A stretch of DNA of 64,000 nt from Geoalkalibacter halelectricus (lineage in GTDB: Bacteria; Desulfobacterota; Desulfuromonadia; Desulfuromonadales; Geoalkalibacteraceae), in NCBI RefSeq assembly GCF_025263685.1, contig NZ_CP092109.1, forward strand, positions 2,791,001-2,855,000. The letters run 5' to 3'. The notes below the pieces were generated by a model. The model was not told where the DNA came from and made no database searches. It worked only from the letters and a program-made list of their open reading frames with translations. The position numbers and the translations under genes were made by a program. Below are positions 25,098 through 34,063 of this stretch, in pieces; positions within the stretch are counted from its first letter, which is position 1; each line of letters starts with the position of its first letter.

Positions 25098-25954
25098 GAT
25101 TCTGGAATCTCCTCTCCCAGATGGTGGTTGTCGATCAGGCGGGTTGTTCCGACCCTGACCGCCAGTAGCAGAACCGCATGCCGATCAAGGGCATGGCAGT
25201 CCGCCAGGGTTTGCGCGTGGCAGATCTGGACGTAGTCGATCGCCGCTTCGGGTTCCTGTTCGATTCTCCTGCGCACCGCTTCAATGACTGTGCGGCTGTC
25301 ACGCTCTCCGGCGCGCACCAGTGCGGTGGCGATACCGATCGCCTCGTACAGACACAGGGCCTGACCCCGCTCCGCCGGTGACAGGTTGACGTTGCGCGAA
25401 CTCATGGCCAGCCCGTCCGGCTCGCGCACGATGGGCATGCCGCGCACTTCAAGCGGCAGGTTGAGATCGGCGCTCATGCGACGGATGACGGCCAGCTGCT
25501 GAAAGTCCTTGCTGCCGAAAAAGGCCACATGAGGTTGCACGATGTTAAACAGTTTGCACACGACCGTGGTCACGCCGCGAAAATGTCCCGGTCGACTGGC
25601 GCCGCAGAGAGTGTCGGTGAGCCCCTCGACGTCGACCCAGGTGGCATATCCGGCGGGATACATATCCTTGGCCCGGGGCGCGAACAACCAGTTGGCCCCC
25701 GCGGTACGCGCCATTTCGGCGTCGCGGGAAAGATCGCGCGGATAGCTGTCGAAATCCTCGCCGTCACCGAACTGGGTCGGATTGACGAAAATGCTCAAGA
25801 CGACGATATCGCCTTCGGCGCGCGCCGCCCGCACCAGGGACAGGTGCCCCTCATGCAAATAGCCCATGGTCGGCACGAAGGCGATGCGCAACCCCTTTTG
25901 TCGGGCCTCAAGACAACGCTGCTGCATCTGTGCGACATCTTCGATGATTTCCAT
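25094..25954 (-). CDS. panC: Pantothenate synthetase (pantoate-beta-alanine ligase)
   Basis: This encodes about 286 residues. PanC condenses pantoate with beta-alanine using ATP. The nucleotidyltransferase motif is seen as [13 protein letters not shown], and [17 protein letters not shown] and the KMSKS-equivalent [10 protein letters not shown] are all in place. I place the start at ATG 25954 (AAGG nine bases upstream, matching the usual N-terminus); an in-frame TTG at 25981 would overlap panB. The order panB-panC-panD is conserved in many bacteria. Confidence 0.96.
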   Translation of the reverse strand: MEIIEDVAQMQQRCLEARQKGLRIAFVPTMGYLHEGHLSLVRAARAEGDIVVLSIFVNPTQFGDGEDFDSYPRDLSRDAEMARTAGANWLFAPRAKDMYPAGYATWVDVEGLTDTLCGASRPGHFRGVTTVVCKLFNIVQPHVAFFGSKDFQQLAVIRRMSADLNLPLEVRGMPIVREPDGLAMSSRNVNLSPAERGQALCLYEAIGIATALVRAGERDSRTVIEAVRRRIEQEPEAAIDYVQICHAQTLADCHALDRHAVLLLAVRVGTTRLIDNHHLGEEIPES

Positions 25955-25973
25955 GGAATGCTGCCTTCGGTCC

Positions 25974-26783
25974 TTAATCAAAAGAGTGTTCCGCGGCGGG
26001 GAACACTCCTTCTTTTACTTCACGAATGTATGAATCGACACCGGTACGGATGGCGGTGGAGACGTCGGCATATTTTTTGATGAATTTGGGAGAATATTTT
26101 TCGCACAGACCGAGGATGTCGTGAATGACCAGCACCTGCCCGTCGCAGTAAACCCCGGCGCCGATGCCGATGGTCGGAATGGAAACCGCCTGGGTGATGT
26201 CACGCGCGAGGTAGCGCGGAATGCCTTCCAGCACCAGGGCGAAGGCGCCGGCGTCCTCGACTGCCTTGGCATCGGCGAGCAACTGCCGCGCCTGCTCTTC
26301 CTGCCGACCCTGAACCCGATAACCGCCCATGCGGTGGACCGACTGCGGAGTCAGGCCGATATGCCCCATCACCGGGACATCCATGGCGGTGATGGCGGCG
26401 ATGGTTGCGGCGACATTTTCCCCACCCTCCAATTTGACCGCGTGGGCGCCGCCTTCCTTGACCAGACGACCGGCACTCAGGCGCGCATCACGCAAATCCA
26501 CCTGATAGGAGAGAAACGGCAGATCGGCGACCACCAGGGCCTGTTGGGAGCCGCGTACCACGGCACGGGTGTGATAGATCATTTCATCAAGGGTTACCGG
26601 CAGGGTGGTGTCATGGCCGGAGACGACCGTGGCCACGGAATCCCCGACCAGGATGAGGTCGATGCCGGCCTCATCCATGATGCGCGCCAGGGGATAGTCA
26701 TAGGCGGTCAGAACGGAGATTTTGCATCCATCCTGTTTCATCTTGCGGATATCAAGAATAGTTTTTCGCTTTTTCACCGGCAT
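25974..26783 (-). CDS. panB: 3-methyl-2-oxobutanoate hydroxymethyltransferase
   Basis: This 269-residue enzyme transfers a hydroxymethyl group from methylenetetrahydrofolate to ketoisovalerate, the first committed step to pantothenate. Family motifs are LTAYDYPLARIMDEAGID, LVGDSVATVVSGHDTTLPVTLDEM, MGHIGLTPQSVHRMGGYRVQGR and VLEGIP. It is the first gene of panBCD. Only 29 bases separate its start from an intrinsic terminator, which suggests transcription is controlled by attenuation in the leader. Confidence 0.96.
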   Translation of the reverse strand: MPVKKRKTILDIRKMKQDGCKISVLTAYDYPLARIMDEAGIDLILVGDSVATVVSGHDTTLPVTLDEMIYHTRAVVRGSQQALVVADLPFLSYQVDLRDARLSAGRLVKEGGAHAVKLEGGENVAATIAAITAMDVPVMGHIGLTPQSVHRMGGYRVQGRQEEQARQLLADAKAVEDAGAFALVLEGIPRYLARDITQAVSIPTIGIGAGVYCDGQVLVIHDILGLCEKYSPKFIKKYADVSTAIRTGVDSYIREVKEGVFPAAEHSFD

Positions 26784-27008
26784 ATCCCACAGCGCGAAAA
26801 GGCGCCGAAAATAAAAAAGCCTTTCGATGACGGGATCGAAAGGCAGAATTCAGCCCTGGAGCAAGAGCCCCCGGCAGGGATTTCTGTTTGCCTTCCGTCC
26901 CGGTCCTTGCGGATCCAGGCGGCATGGTCCTGGCTGTTTTCAACTTCTTTTCGGTCGGTTGCAGCTCCAGTACGGGTTCCGGGCTTTTCCGATTCCTCAA
27001 AAAGAGGT
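26784..27008 (-). ncRNA. Structured leader RNA upstream of panB (candidate pan-motif RNA or attenuator)
   Basis: Between the proposed transcription start (about 27008) and panB lies about 225 bases with no good gene. The RNA can form long-range helices (AGCCC and TGGAGC pairing with GCTCCAGGGCT around 26862 and 26970), local hairpins such as CCAGG/CCTGG, and ends in a strong intrinsic terminator just before panB. A conserved 'pan' RNA motif is known upstream of panB in some Firmicutes, Chloroflexi and deltaproteobacteria; whether this leader matches its consensus could not be tested here. Confidence 0.5.
26813..26844 (-). terminator. Intrinsic terminator in the panB leader
   Basis: GCCTTTCGAT (read on the minus strand) pairs perfectly with ATCGAAAGGC over 10 base pairs with a six-base loop, followed by TTTTTTATTTT. 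It ends 29 bases before the panB start codon. Confidence 0.85.
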
Positions 27009-27015
27009 TCTACCG

Positions 27016-27043
27016 TTTATCACAGGTTGTGCGAGATGGTCCA
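27016..27043 (-). promoter_or_regulatory. Candidate promoter for the panBCD leader
   Basis: On the minus strand TGGACC (27043-27038) and GATAAA (27021-27016) are spaced by 16 bases, with TGT just before the -10. It would start transcription near 27008, just after the flavin reductase gene. Confidence 0.35.
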
Positions 27044-27104
27044 GCATTTTTTCACAGACCACCAGGTCTCGTAAACATAATAATAATTCATAATTTTCAG
27101 CTTA

Positions 27105-27698
27105 TTATCCCCCTTCGGACGGGGGAAAAAGGCGTTTTCCGTCCTCATAGGCCTGCCCCGCCCTTTCCCCCAGGCTCCAGTATTCACGGATGCCGCCGAG
27201 GTAGACAAGAGGATCGAAAACCCGCGCATCCATGACGCCCTCGGCGTTGAAGGCAGCTTCGGCGGCATGGATTTCCACGATCTCCCCCAACACCAGCCGA
27301 TATTCCCCAAGACACTGCTCGCCGACCACGCGGCATTCGACGTTCAAGGGACACTCCGCCACCAGGGGCACCGGCCCCTGGGCCGCGGCGCTCAAGGTCA
27401 ACCCCGAAAGCGCGACCTTATCGGCCTGCCTGCCGGACTTGAGACCGCAAAAATCGGCTTGTGTCGCCAGAGAGGCGGGCACCATGTTCACGGTAAAAGC
27501 CTGCGGCCCCTGAAGGAGATTTTCATAGGATTTGCGTTTGTGGTGCAGGGCCACCGCCAGGGTCGGGGGGGTCTTGCTGACGATGCCGACCCAAGAAGCC
27601 GTCATCAGGTTGGCGGCACCCGCTTCGTCGCAGGTCGCAATCAGGGTGGTCGGTTGGGGAAAAAAGGTCACGCAGGGGCCGATCTGGCGTTTTTTCAT
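27105..27698 (-). CDS. Flavin reductase family protein (flavoredoxin-like)
   Basis: This 197-residue protein belongs to the FMN-binding flavin reductase-like family. Typical segments are PQPTTLIATCDEAGAANLMTASWVGIVSKTPPTLAVALHHKRKSYENL, TVNMVP, and GEYRLVLGEIVEIHA. Relatives bind FMN and transfer electrons or reduce free flavin; flavoredoxin and related proteins are common in anaerobic deltaproteobacteria. The gene lies upstream of the panB leader on the same strand and diverges from the small gene at 27809. Confidence 0.85.
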   Translation of the reverse strand: MKKRQIGPCVTFFPQPTTLIATCDEAGAANLMTASWVGIVSKTPPTLAVALHHKRKSYENLLQGPQAFTVNMVPASLATQADFCGLKSGRQADKVALSGLTLSAAAQGPVPLVAECPLNVECRVVGEQCLGEYRLVLGEIVEIHAAEAAFNAEGVMDARVFDPLVYLGGIREYWSLGERAGQAYEDGKRLFPPSEGG

Positions 27699-27808
27699 CT
27701 AGGTCCATCCTGTTGGTGAAAGATCCTGGGCATCCGTTCTTTGCGCAAGCGGCGCCCGGAGATAAAATGAAAGAGGAAGAGAATGGATTTCATCCAAGGA
27801 GACTGATC

Positions 27809-28066
27809 ATGAAAGCTTTGCTGATTAAAGACTCAATTCGTTGGCGCCCCGCCTGGTCATCGGAAATCGGGGAAAAACTCGAAATCAAGGACAGCACGCA
27901 TGGGTTGTTCATCTTCGATCCCAAGCTGAGCCAAGACGAGATTCTCGGCATGCTCGAGGACATCCCGGCCGATTCCTACACCCTGATGGAACTCGAGGAA
28001 GCGCCGGAGCGCGACTGCGAATTCATCGCCGACTCGGGCTTATGCTATCGCCGCGCTCTCCATTGA
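27809..28066 (+). CDS. Small conserved-looking protein of unknown function
   Basis: This encodes about 85 residues from ATG 27809, with AAGGAGA seven bases upstream; a longer reading from 27713 has no supporting signal. The sequence (MKALLIKDSIRWRPAWSSEI...HGLFIFDPKLSQDEILGMLEDIPADSYTLMELEE) is acidic and has no signal peptide or membrane segment. I do not recognise a family. It stands alone between the flavin reductase and the convergent glutamate dehydrogenase gene. Confidence 0.6.
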   Translation: MKALLIKDSIRWRPAWSSEIGEKLEIKDSTHGLFIFDPKLSQDEILGMLEDIPADSYTLMELEEAPERDCEFIADSGLCYRRALH

Positions 28067-28113
28067 GCAAGCCTCGGGGATTATGCCCCGGCGCGGCGTG
28101 CATGTCCAGCGAA

Positions 28114-31100
28114 TCAGCTTGAGCGTTTCACCGCATCGAGCAACCCGTTGAGGGCCCGCCCCAAGACCGTGAAGGGGTGGAAGTTGACGGGATCGCGGGC
28201 TTGCACCTGCTTGAGAAGGCTCAGCAGGTTGTTGAGCTTTTTGCGCCGCGCGGAGAGGTATTTCTCCACATTGCCGTCGGCTTCGCGCAAAACCGCGCCG
28301 GTCAGGTCGTAATGGACGGCTTGCAAATCCTGAATAAAGGTTTCATGGGCCATGCGGTCCCAGCGGTCGCGCAACGGAACCTTTGACGCCGCCTCGCGCA
28401 TGGCCGCGATATCGAGGTGCTGACCCAGATCGCGATGGGTACAGACAATGGTATGCAGATCCTGTCCACATTCCTCGCTCAGGGGCACGAGAGGCAGCAA
28501 GTCACCCAGGTAGTGAAAGCTTGCCACGCGACGCGCGAAGGCGCGCGGCAGACCGACCTGCTCCAACTCATCGATCCGCTGGCGGCAATCCTGCCATTCC
28601 GCCGCGGGAACGACGCCGGCAAGCATGCTGAGAAACTCTTCCGCGCGCCCCTGCCATTCCTCGATGGCGCCCTGGTTGAGTGCCGTCGAGAGATCCTGCT
28701 GAAGAGCCCAGAGGCAGGCGTCCTGCAAAAGGTCGGAGTATTGCAGCAGAATGAGGTATTGCTGTTCGGCGGCAATGCGATTGTCCAGGGCAAAGACTTC
28801 GCGCCTTAAGGCCGCGCCGTCAAAAACCAGATCAAAAAAGGCCAGCGTGCTCAGACACTGGGCCAACGAGCGACCCGACCGCCGGCCGAGACGCTGAATG
28901 AAAGCACAGCCGACCCCATCGACCAAAGTGTTGGTGATAACGGTCGCGGTGATTTCGCGCGCCAAGGGGTGACCGGCGAGATGCTCGTCGAATCGCTCGC
29001 GAATCGGCCGCGGAAAATACCCGGCGAGAAATTCCAGGCTCTTTTCCCCCTGCGGCAACCCTTTATCGAGCAGCACCTGAAAAATCTGCATTTTGCTATA
29101 GGCCAAAAGCACGGCCAACTCAGGCCGGGTGAGGGATTTGTCCGTGCGTGCGAGTAATTCCTTGCCCGTGGGGAGGAACTCTCCCGCGCGATCCAGCAGT
29201 CCGGCATTGACCAGACGCTCAATAAGATCGACAAAGGGCGCGTTGTCCTCGCGGCAACGCCGCAGATCCAGGGAAACGGCCAGGCTTTGGGTGTAGTTGT
29301 TGTGCAGCACCGCCGCGCAGACCTCGTCTGAAACCCCGCGCAACAGCCGATCGCGTTCCTCGATATCGGTCAACACTTGCCGCTCGGCGAGATATTGCAT
29401 GAAGATCTTGAGATTGACCTCGTGGTCGGAGCAATCCACGCCGGCCGAATTGTCGATGGAATCGGTATTGATGGCGCCACCACCCATGGCAATCTCGATC
29501 CGCGCCCTCTGCGTCAGGCCGAGATTGCCCCCCTCGCCCACCACCCTGGCCCGCACCTGGGTGGCATCGATCCGCACCCCGTCGTTGCCGCGATCACCGA
29601 CCTCCTCGTGCTTCTCGCCCGCAGCCTTGACGTAAGTTCCGATGCCTCCATTCCACAGCAAATCGACCTCGGCCTGCAAAATCGCCCGCACCAGACCCTG
29701 GCCGTCCATGGACCCATGGCGCACGCCGAGAAGCTTGCGCACCTGGGGGGAAAGGGGAATATCCTTGGCCTGCCGGGAAACAACCCCACCGCCTTCGGAA
29801 ATCAACGCCCGGTCGTAATCGTCCCAGGAAGAGCGCGGCAAGCGGAACAGGCGGTCACGTTCGCGAAAGGACGTTTCAGGGTCGGGATCGGGATCGAGAA
29901 AGATATGGCGATGGTCGAAAGCGGCGACCAGCCGGATCTGCCGCGACAAAAGCATTCCGTTGCCGAACACGTCGCCGCTCATGTCGCCGATGCCGACCAC
30001 CGTGAAGGGTTCACTCTGGATATCCTTGCCCAGCTCTCGAAAATGACGCTTCACGCATTCCCAGGCACCACGCGCGGTGATCCCCAGGGCCTTGTGGTCA
30101 TAGCCTTTGGAGCCGCCGCTGGCAAAGGCGTCGTCGAGCCAGAAGCCGTAGTCGCGGGCCACCGCGTTGGCGGTATCGGGCAGATGCGCGGTCCCCTTAT
30201 CGGCGGCAACCACCAAATAAGGATCTTCCTCATCATAGGCCACCACCTGGGGATGGCGCACCACCTGCCCCTGCTTGCGGTTGTCGGTCAGATCCAACAA
30301 CCCGCGCATGAAGGTGACATAGGCGTCCCGCGCCAATTCGGCCCCCTGTTCGCGAGAGGTAAAAGGCGTCTGCACGATGAAGCCGCCCTTGCTGCCCACG
30401 GGTACGATGACGGCGTTTTTGGTCATCTGGGTTTTCATCAAACCCAGAACCTCGGTGCGGAAATCATCGGGGCGATCCGACCAGCGGATGCCGCCCCGCG
30501 CCACGCGTCCCCCACGCAGGTGAATACCCTCCATGTCGGCGCCGTGCACGTAGATTTCGAACAGAGGCCGCGGCGCGGGCATTTCGATAATGCCGATGGC
30601 ACTGATTTTAAAGGCAAAAAAATAGTCGGAATCGGATTGCCGCTGGTAGAAGTTGGTCCGCACCGTCGAGTCGATCAGGTTGAACAGGGTGCGCAGGATG
30701 CGGTCCTCGTTCATGTCCGCGACATCCTCAAGAGCGGAGGCCAATTCCATCCGCAGGGGCGAAAGAGCCTGCTCCTCGCGAACGGCCTGATCCTGCCACT
30801 CCTCACGCGGCTGAAAACGCGCGTCGAAATAATCAAACAGCAGGCGTGCCACGCGCGGATTGTGAATCAGGGCATAGGCGACCCTGCGCTTGGTGAAGGG
30901 GGCGCCCAACTGCTGATAGTAATTGCGGTACCCACGGAAAACATCGATTTCCTTCCAGGAGAGACCGGTGAGCACCACCAGACGGTTGAGATTGTCGTTT
31001 TCCACCCGCCCCAGGCGCAAGGCGGTCAGAACCTCGAGCAGCCTGTCGCGCACCTCGGCCAGGGGCAAGGCATCGGGTGTGGAATTCTTGACGGCGAAAC

Positions 31101-32895
31101 TCTTGATATAAAAGGTGTCTTCACCCGGTTTCAGGATGAAATCAAGCTCCTCGATGACCGAGAGGTGCAGATTCTCCAACAGGGGGATCAATTCATTGAG
31201 ATAGGTTTCGCTACGGCTGTAGAATTGCAGGCGGAAAAACTCCTCCGCATTGTGAAAAGGCCCCCAGAGGCTGAAAAATTCCCCGCCCTCGCGGCGCACC
31301 GCTTCAACGCCCTGGATATCGCGCAGGGCAAAGCGTGGATGGCTCAGGGCGCGATATTCGGGGGTGAAACCCTCCACGTAGCGCTCATAGAACTCCGCGG
31401 CACGATCCTCACCGAAACGCCTCTCCAGCAGCACACGCAGCTTCATCTCCCAGGGACGGGCGATTTCCGTGAGCCCCTGTTCAAGGCGGCGCAGATCCGG
31501 ACGTGAATCCGGCGTGACGGGCGCCACGCTGACATGCAGGCTCAGATATTCGGCCGAGAAATGAATGATGCGTGCCGTGGCCTCCTCGGCACTGAAAAAA
31601 CGCCGAATGTAGGCTTCGAGCCGATCAAAATGATCCGGGTCGTAGAAGGCGCGCGGAAGGATCAGAAGCAGCGTTGCGCCGCGCACCGAAAGGCTGGGCG
31701 CAACCACCACCTTGACACCACCCTGACGATAGAGAAAAGAGAAGGAGCGCACCGCGTTGCGAACTTCTTCGGCGCCGAGAAAAAACAGTTCGACCTTGGG
31801 GAAGGTGTTGAATATTTCAATGGTTTTGTTGTAGTCGTGGCAGCCGCGCGGTATGCCCAGCTCATGCAGAGCAGCTTCGATCTTGCGCCGCAGGGGGGGA
31901 ATGGAGAAAGTCGGCTCCTCGGCGAACTTTTGTGAAAAAAGTCCGCAGAAGGCATGCTCGCGCCAGTTGCCGTTTTGCAGCATTTCACGCCAGCCAAGGT
32001 AGCGCAACCGCTCGTTGCGGTAGACCGGGCTCAGGGTTTCGGTTTCCTCGGCGACCGCCTGGTCGGCGCGCAGAATGCGGCGATGCAAGTCACTGCCGAA
32101 GCGCGCCAGGGGCTGAGTCTCTCCGGGCTGCATGCTGGGGACACCGGGGAAAATCCCCAAGGGTTCACCGACCAGGGTTGCCTGTGGGGCACCGCCGGGT
32201 TGGGCGATCTCCCAGCAACGATAACCAAAGGCGAGGAAATTGTCGTTTTGCAGCCAGTTCCAGAAATCGCGGTTGTTGGCTTCGCTGGGCAACTTTTCCA
32301 GGTGCCGCAGGCGCGCGGCGATTTTTTTCTGGTCCGTGCGCACCTCCAGAACCGCCTTGAATGCCTCGTTCAGAGCCTCCTCGAAGCGGCGCTTGCGACC
32401 ATCCTGAAGTCCCTGCAATTCCACGATAATCAGAGATTCGTGGGTGTTTCTAACGTTTAATCGCCGCCCCAATTCGACAATCTGGCCTTTTTGCCTACGA
32501 ATGTGCAGGATCGGATGGGCAATAACCTGGAAGCGAATGTGCTCGCGGTTGAGCAAGGCCTGGAGAGAATCGACCAGAAAAGGGGCATCGGGGGTGTTGG
32601 TCAGCAAAAACCAGCGGCCGCCGCGCCCACCCCGAACCAGACGCAGGGCAACGTCCTGGCGACGCGCATCGAGAAAGTCAAAGATGCCGGCAATCCACCC
32701 GGCCACCCGTTCGGCGGGCAGGTGGAGGAAATAGGAATGCGGCGTGTGCGCCTCGAGTTCTCGGGCAAGATTGGCGTAAAGGGTGGCTTTTTCGGGGGGA
32801 GCGCTGGCGGAGAGGCGGTCGAATATGGCCTGGATTTCCGCTGTGGCGTTGCGCCGATCAAGGTCTTGGGACGCAAATTCACTGAAGATTTTCAT
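28114..32895 (-). CDS. NAD-specific glutamate dehydrogenase, large (about 180 kDa) type
   Basis: This 1593-residue protein matches the large NAD-dependent glutamate dehydrogenases that convert glutamate to 2-oxoglutarate and ammonia. The N-terminal regulatory half contains ACT-like segments (VRGGRGGRWFLLTNTPDAPFLVDSL, ILHIRRQKGQIVEL). The catalytic region has GGRVARGGIRWSDRPDDFRTE followed by VIVPVGSKGGF (catalytic Lys near residue 835), and the dinucleotide-binding domain carries VVGIGDMSGDVFGNGML near 968. The length is normal for the family. The start follows AGGGGG by a few bases. A 108-bp repeat element sits in the upstream region, between this gene and its likely promoter. Confidence 0.93.
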   Translation of the reverse strand: MKIFSEFASQDLDRRNATAEIQAIFDRLSASAPPEKATLYANLARELEAHTPHSYFLHLPAERVAGWIAGIFDFLDARRQDVALRLVRGGRGGRWFLLTNTPDAPFLVDSLQALLNREHIRFQVIAHPILHIRRQKGQIVELGRRLNVRNTHESLIIVELQGLQDGRKRRFEEALNEAFKAVLEVRTDQKKIAARLRHLEKLPSEANNRDFWNWLQNDNFLAFGYRCWEIAQPGGAPQATLVGEPLGIFPGVPSMQPGETQPLARFGSDLHRRILRADQAVAEETETLSPVYRNERLRYLGWREMLQNGNWREHAFCGLFSQKFAEEPTFSIPPLRRKIEAALHELGIPRGCHDYNKTIEIFNTFPKVELFFLGAEEVRNAVRSFSFLYRQGGVKVVVAPSLSVRGATLLLILPRAFYDPDHFDRLEAYIRRFFSAEEATARIIHFSAEYLSLHVSVAPVTPDSRPDLRRLEQGLTEIARPWEMKLRVLLERRFGEDRAAEFYERYVEGFTPEYRALSHPRFALRDIQGVEAVRREGGEFFSLWGPFHNAEEFFRLQFYSRSETYLNELIPLLENLHLSVIEELDFILKPGEDTFYIKSFAVKNSTPDALPLAEVRDRLLEVLTALRLGRVENDNLNRLVVLTGLSWKEIDVFRGYRNYYQQLGAPFTKRRVAYALIHNPRVARLLFDYFDARFQPREEWQDQAVREEQALSPLRMELASALEDVADMNEDRILRTLFNLIDSTVRTNFYQRQSDSDYFFAFKISAIGIIEMPAPRPLFEIYVHGADMEGIHLRGGRVARGGIRWSDRPDDFRTEVLGLMKTQMTKNAVIVPVGSKGGFIVQTPFTSREQGAELARDAYVTFMRGLLDLTDNRKQGQVVRHPQVVAYDEEDPYLVVAADKGTAHLPDTANAVARDYGFWLDDAFASGGSKGYDHKALGITARGAWECVKRHFRELGKDIQSEPFTVVGIGDMSGDVFGNGMLLSRQIRLVAAFDHRHIFLDPDPDPETSFRERDRLFRLPRSSWDDYDRALISEGGGVVSRQAKDIPLSPQVRKLLGVRHGSMDGQGLVRAILQAEVDLLWNGGIGTYVKAAGEKHEEVGDRGNDGVRIDATQVRARVVGEGGNLGLTQRARIEIAMGGGAINTDSIDNSAGVDCSDHEVNLKIFMQYLAERQVLTDIEERDRLLRGVSDEVCAAVLHNNYTQSLAVSLDLRRCREDNAPFVDLIERLVNAGLLDRAGEFLPTGKELLARTDKSLTRPELAVLLAYSKMQIFQVLLDKGLPQGEKSLEFLAGYFPRPIRERFDEHLAGHPLAREITATVITNTLVDGVGCAFIQRLGRRSGRSLAQCLSTLAFFDLVFDGAALRREVFALDNRIAAEQQYLILLQYSDLLQDACLWALQQDLSTALNQGAIEEWQGRAEEFLSMLAGVVPAAEWQDCRQRIDELEQVGLPRAFARRVASFHYLGDLLPLVPLSEECGQDLHTIVCTHRDLGQHLDIAAMREAASKVPLRDRWDRMAHETFIQDLQAVHYDLTGAVLREADGNVEKYLSARRKKLNNLLSLLKQVQARDPVNFHPFTVLGRALNGLLDAVKRSS

Positions 32896-32945
32896 GACAC
32901 CCCCTGAGGCTTAACGAGGAAAAATCGAAAAAGGCAACTGTGCGG

Positions 32946-33053
32946 CATGGGGTTGCCCCCCCCATGACAAGGGGCGCTTTTCGCCGTCCATGTCCGCTTG
33001 ACCGGTGTCATCCCCGGCGCCGGACACCCTCGTCATGGGGCTGCGACCCCATA
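32946..33053 (+). repeat. MITE-like dispersed element, copy A
   Basis: About 108 bp with terminal inverted repeats: the left end ATGGGGTTGCCCCCCCCATG and the right end, read in reverse, ATGGGGTCGCAGCCCCATG. By eye it is about 85-90% identical to 56952-57060 in the opposite orientation. No reading frame of note is inside. It lies in the probable 5' leader of the glutamate dehydrogenase gene. Confidence 0.85.
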
Positions 33054-33088
33054 CCGGATTGAAAAACACAGAAAATGAACCTTTTTAA

Positions 33089-33117
33089 AGAATAGAAGAC
33101 GAGCAAGCCTTTGGCAA
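33089..33117 (-). promoter_or_regulatory. Candidate sigma-70 promoter for the glutamate dehydrogenase gene
   Basis: On the minus strand TTGCCA (33117-33112) and TATTCT (33094-33089) are spaced by 17 bases. Transcription would start near 33082, placing repeat copy A inside a leader of about 190 bases. Confidence 0.45.
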
Positions 33118-33130
33118 GACGGGGGGTGGG

Positions 33131-33158
33131 AAGAAAAAAGCCCCCGAAAAACGGGGGC
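33131..33158 (-). terminator. Rho-independent terminator after the parvulin gene
   Basis: On the minus strand GCCCCCG and CGGGGGC pair around a five-base loop and are followed by TTTTTTCTT. It ends transcription of the gene at 33167-34039. Confidence 0.85.
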
Positions 33159-33166
33159 GGTGCAAG

Positions 33167-34039
33167 TCAGGCAAGAATTTCAATATCGGCCTGGGCACGG
33201 AGTTCACCCACCCAGTTTTCCAGAAGCTTTACGCCGGCCTCCTCCTTGAGGAAGTTACGCAGTCGCCCTTGGGCTTCTTCAAGGCTCAGGGGCCGCTGCT
33301 CGGTTTTATCCAGCACCAGGATCAGGTGATAGCCGTAAGGCGTTTCGACGACCGCTCCGACTTCGCCCACCGGCTGGGAAAAAGCCGCGGTTTCAAAAGA
33401 TTCGACCATTTGTCCGCGGGTGAAATAGCCCAAGTCACCGCCCGCCTGGGCACTGGGACAGTCGGAATTTTCGCGCGCGAGGCGCTCAAAGGTCGCGGCA
33501 TTGGCCTCCTGCCTGATCTTCTCGATGCGCTCGCGCGCAAGAGAGCGCTCATCGCCTTGCGCGGCGATCAAAATGTGCCGGGCACGCACCTTTTCCGGGT
33601 CGATCATTTTTTGCGGATAGCGCCGGTAGATCTCCTCGATCTCCTGTGCCTGGGGTTCGGGCAGCTCGTTCATCTTCTCGGCGGTCATGAGATTGACGGT
33701 CAGATCCTCACGCACCATGCGGTGATAGAATTCCGGACTCATCCCGGCCTTGTCCAGGTTGGCGTAGAATTCCTCGGCGCTGGCGAAATTGCCGATGAGT
33801 TTGTTCTTCTCCTCTTCCACCTCTGCTTCCCCGGCGACGATGCCCGCGGCCAGGGCGGCTTGAAAAATCAGCGCGCGCGCAATCAGCTTCTCCAGGGCCA
33901 TCTCGTAAACACCCTGAAACTGATCGACGGAGAGCTGGTCGGGATTTTTATGATGCACCTGCTGGGCATAGACCTGCATGGTGCTGTCGAGTTCCTTGCG
34001 GCTGATGGGACGGCCGTTGACCTTGGCGACGATTTCCAA
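33167..34039 (-). CDS. Parvulin-type peptidyl-prolyl isomerase without a signal peptide
   Basis: This 290-residue protein starts at TTG 34039, with AAGGAG about seven bases upstream. A SurA/PrsA-like N-terminal helical region (about residues 8-140) precedes a rotamase domain (about 150-245) with RARHILIA, FERLARENSDCPSAQAGGDLGYFTRGQMVESFETAAFSQPVGEVG and YGYHLILV. Parvulins isomerise prolyl bonds and act as chaperones, usually outside the cytoplasm. No signal peptide or lipobox is visible (MEIVAKVNGRPISRKELD), so either the protein is cytosolic or it is exported by another route. It lies downstream of rsmA. Confidence 0.85.
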   Translation of the reverse strand: MEIVAKVNGRPISRKELDSTMQVYAQQVHHKNPDQLSVDQFQGVYEMALEKLIARALIFQAALAAGIVAGEAEVEEEKNKLIGNFASAEEFYANLDKAGMSPEFYHRMVREDLTVNLMTAEKMNELPEPQAQEIEEIYRRYPQKMIDPEKVRARHILIAAQGDERSLARERIEKIRQEANAATFERLARENSDCPSAQAGGDLGYFTRGQMVESFETAAFSQPVGEVGAVVETPYGYHLILVLDKTEQRPLSLEEAQGRLRNFLKEEAGVKLLENWVGELRAQADIEILA

Positions 34040-34063
34040 TGATCTTCTCCTTGATGGGGTGAA

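Noticed and set aside
26752-27000. An 82-residue frame in the panB leader
   Set aside because: It runs through the terminator hairpin into panB in another frame, with no ribosome binding site; a leader RNA explains the region better.
26813-27010. 6S RNA or SRP RNA at the panB leader
   Set aside because: The length and terminator fit loosely, but neither the SRP GGAAG-tetraloop helix nor the 6S central bubble pattern could be drawn.
29377-31506. A 709-residue open frame on the plus strand inside the glutamate dehydrogenase gene
   Set aside because: Same antisense effect; the minus-strand protein carries all catalytic motifs in order.
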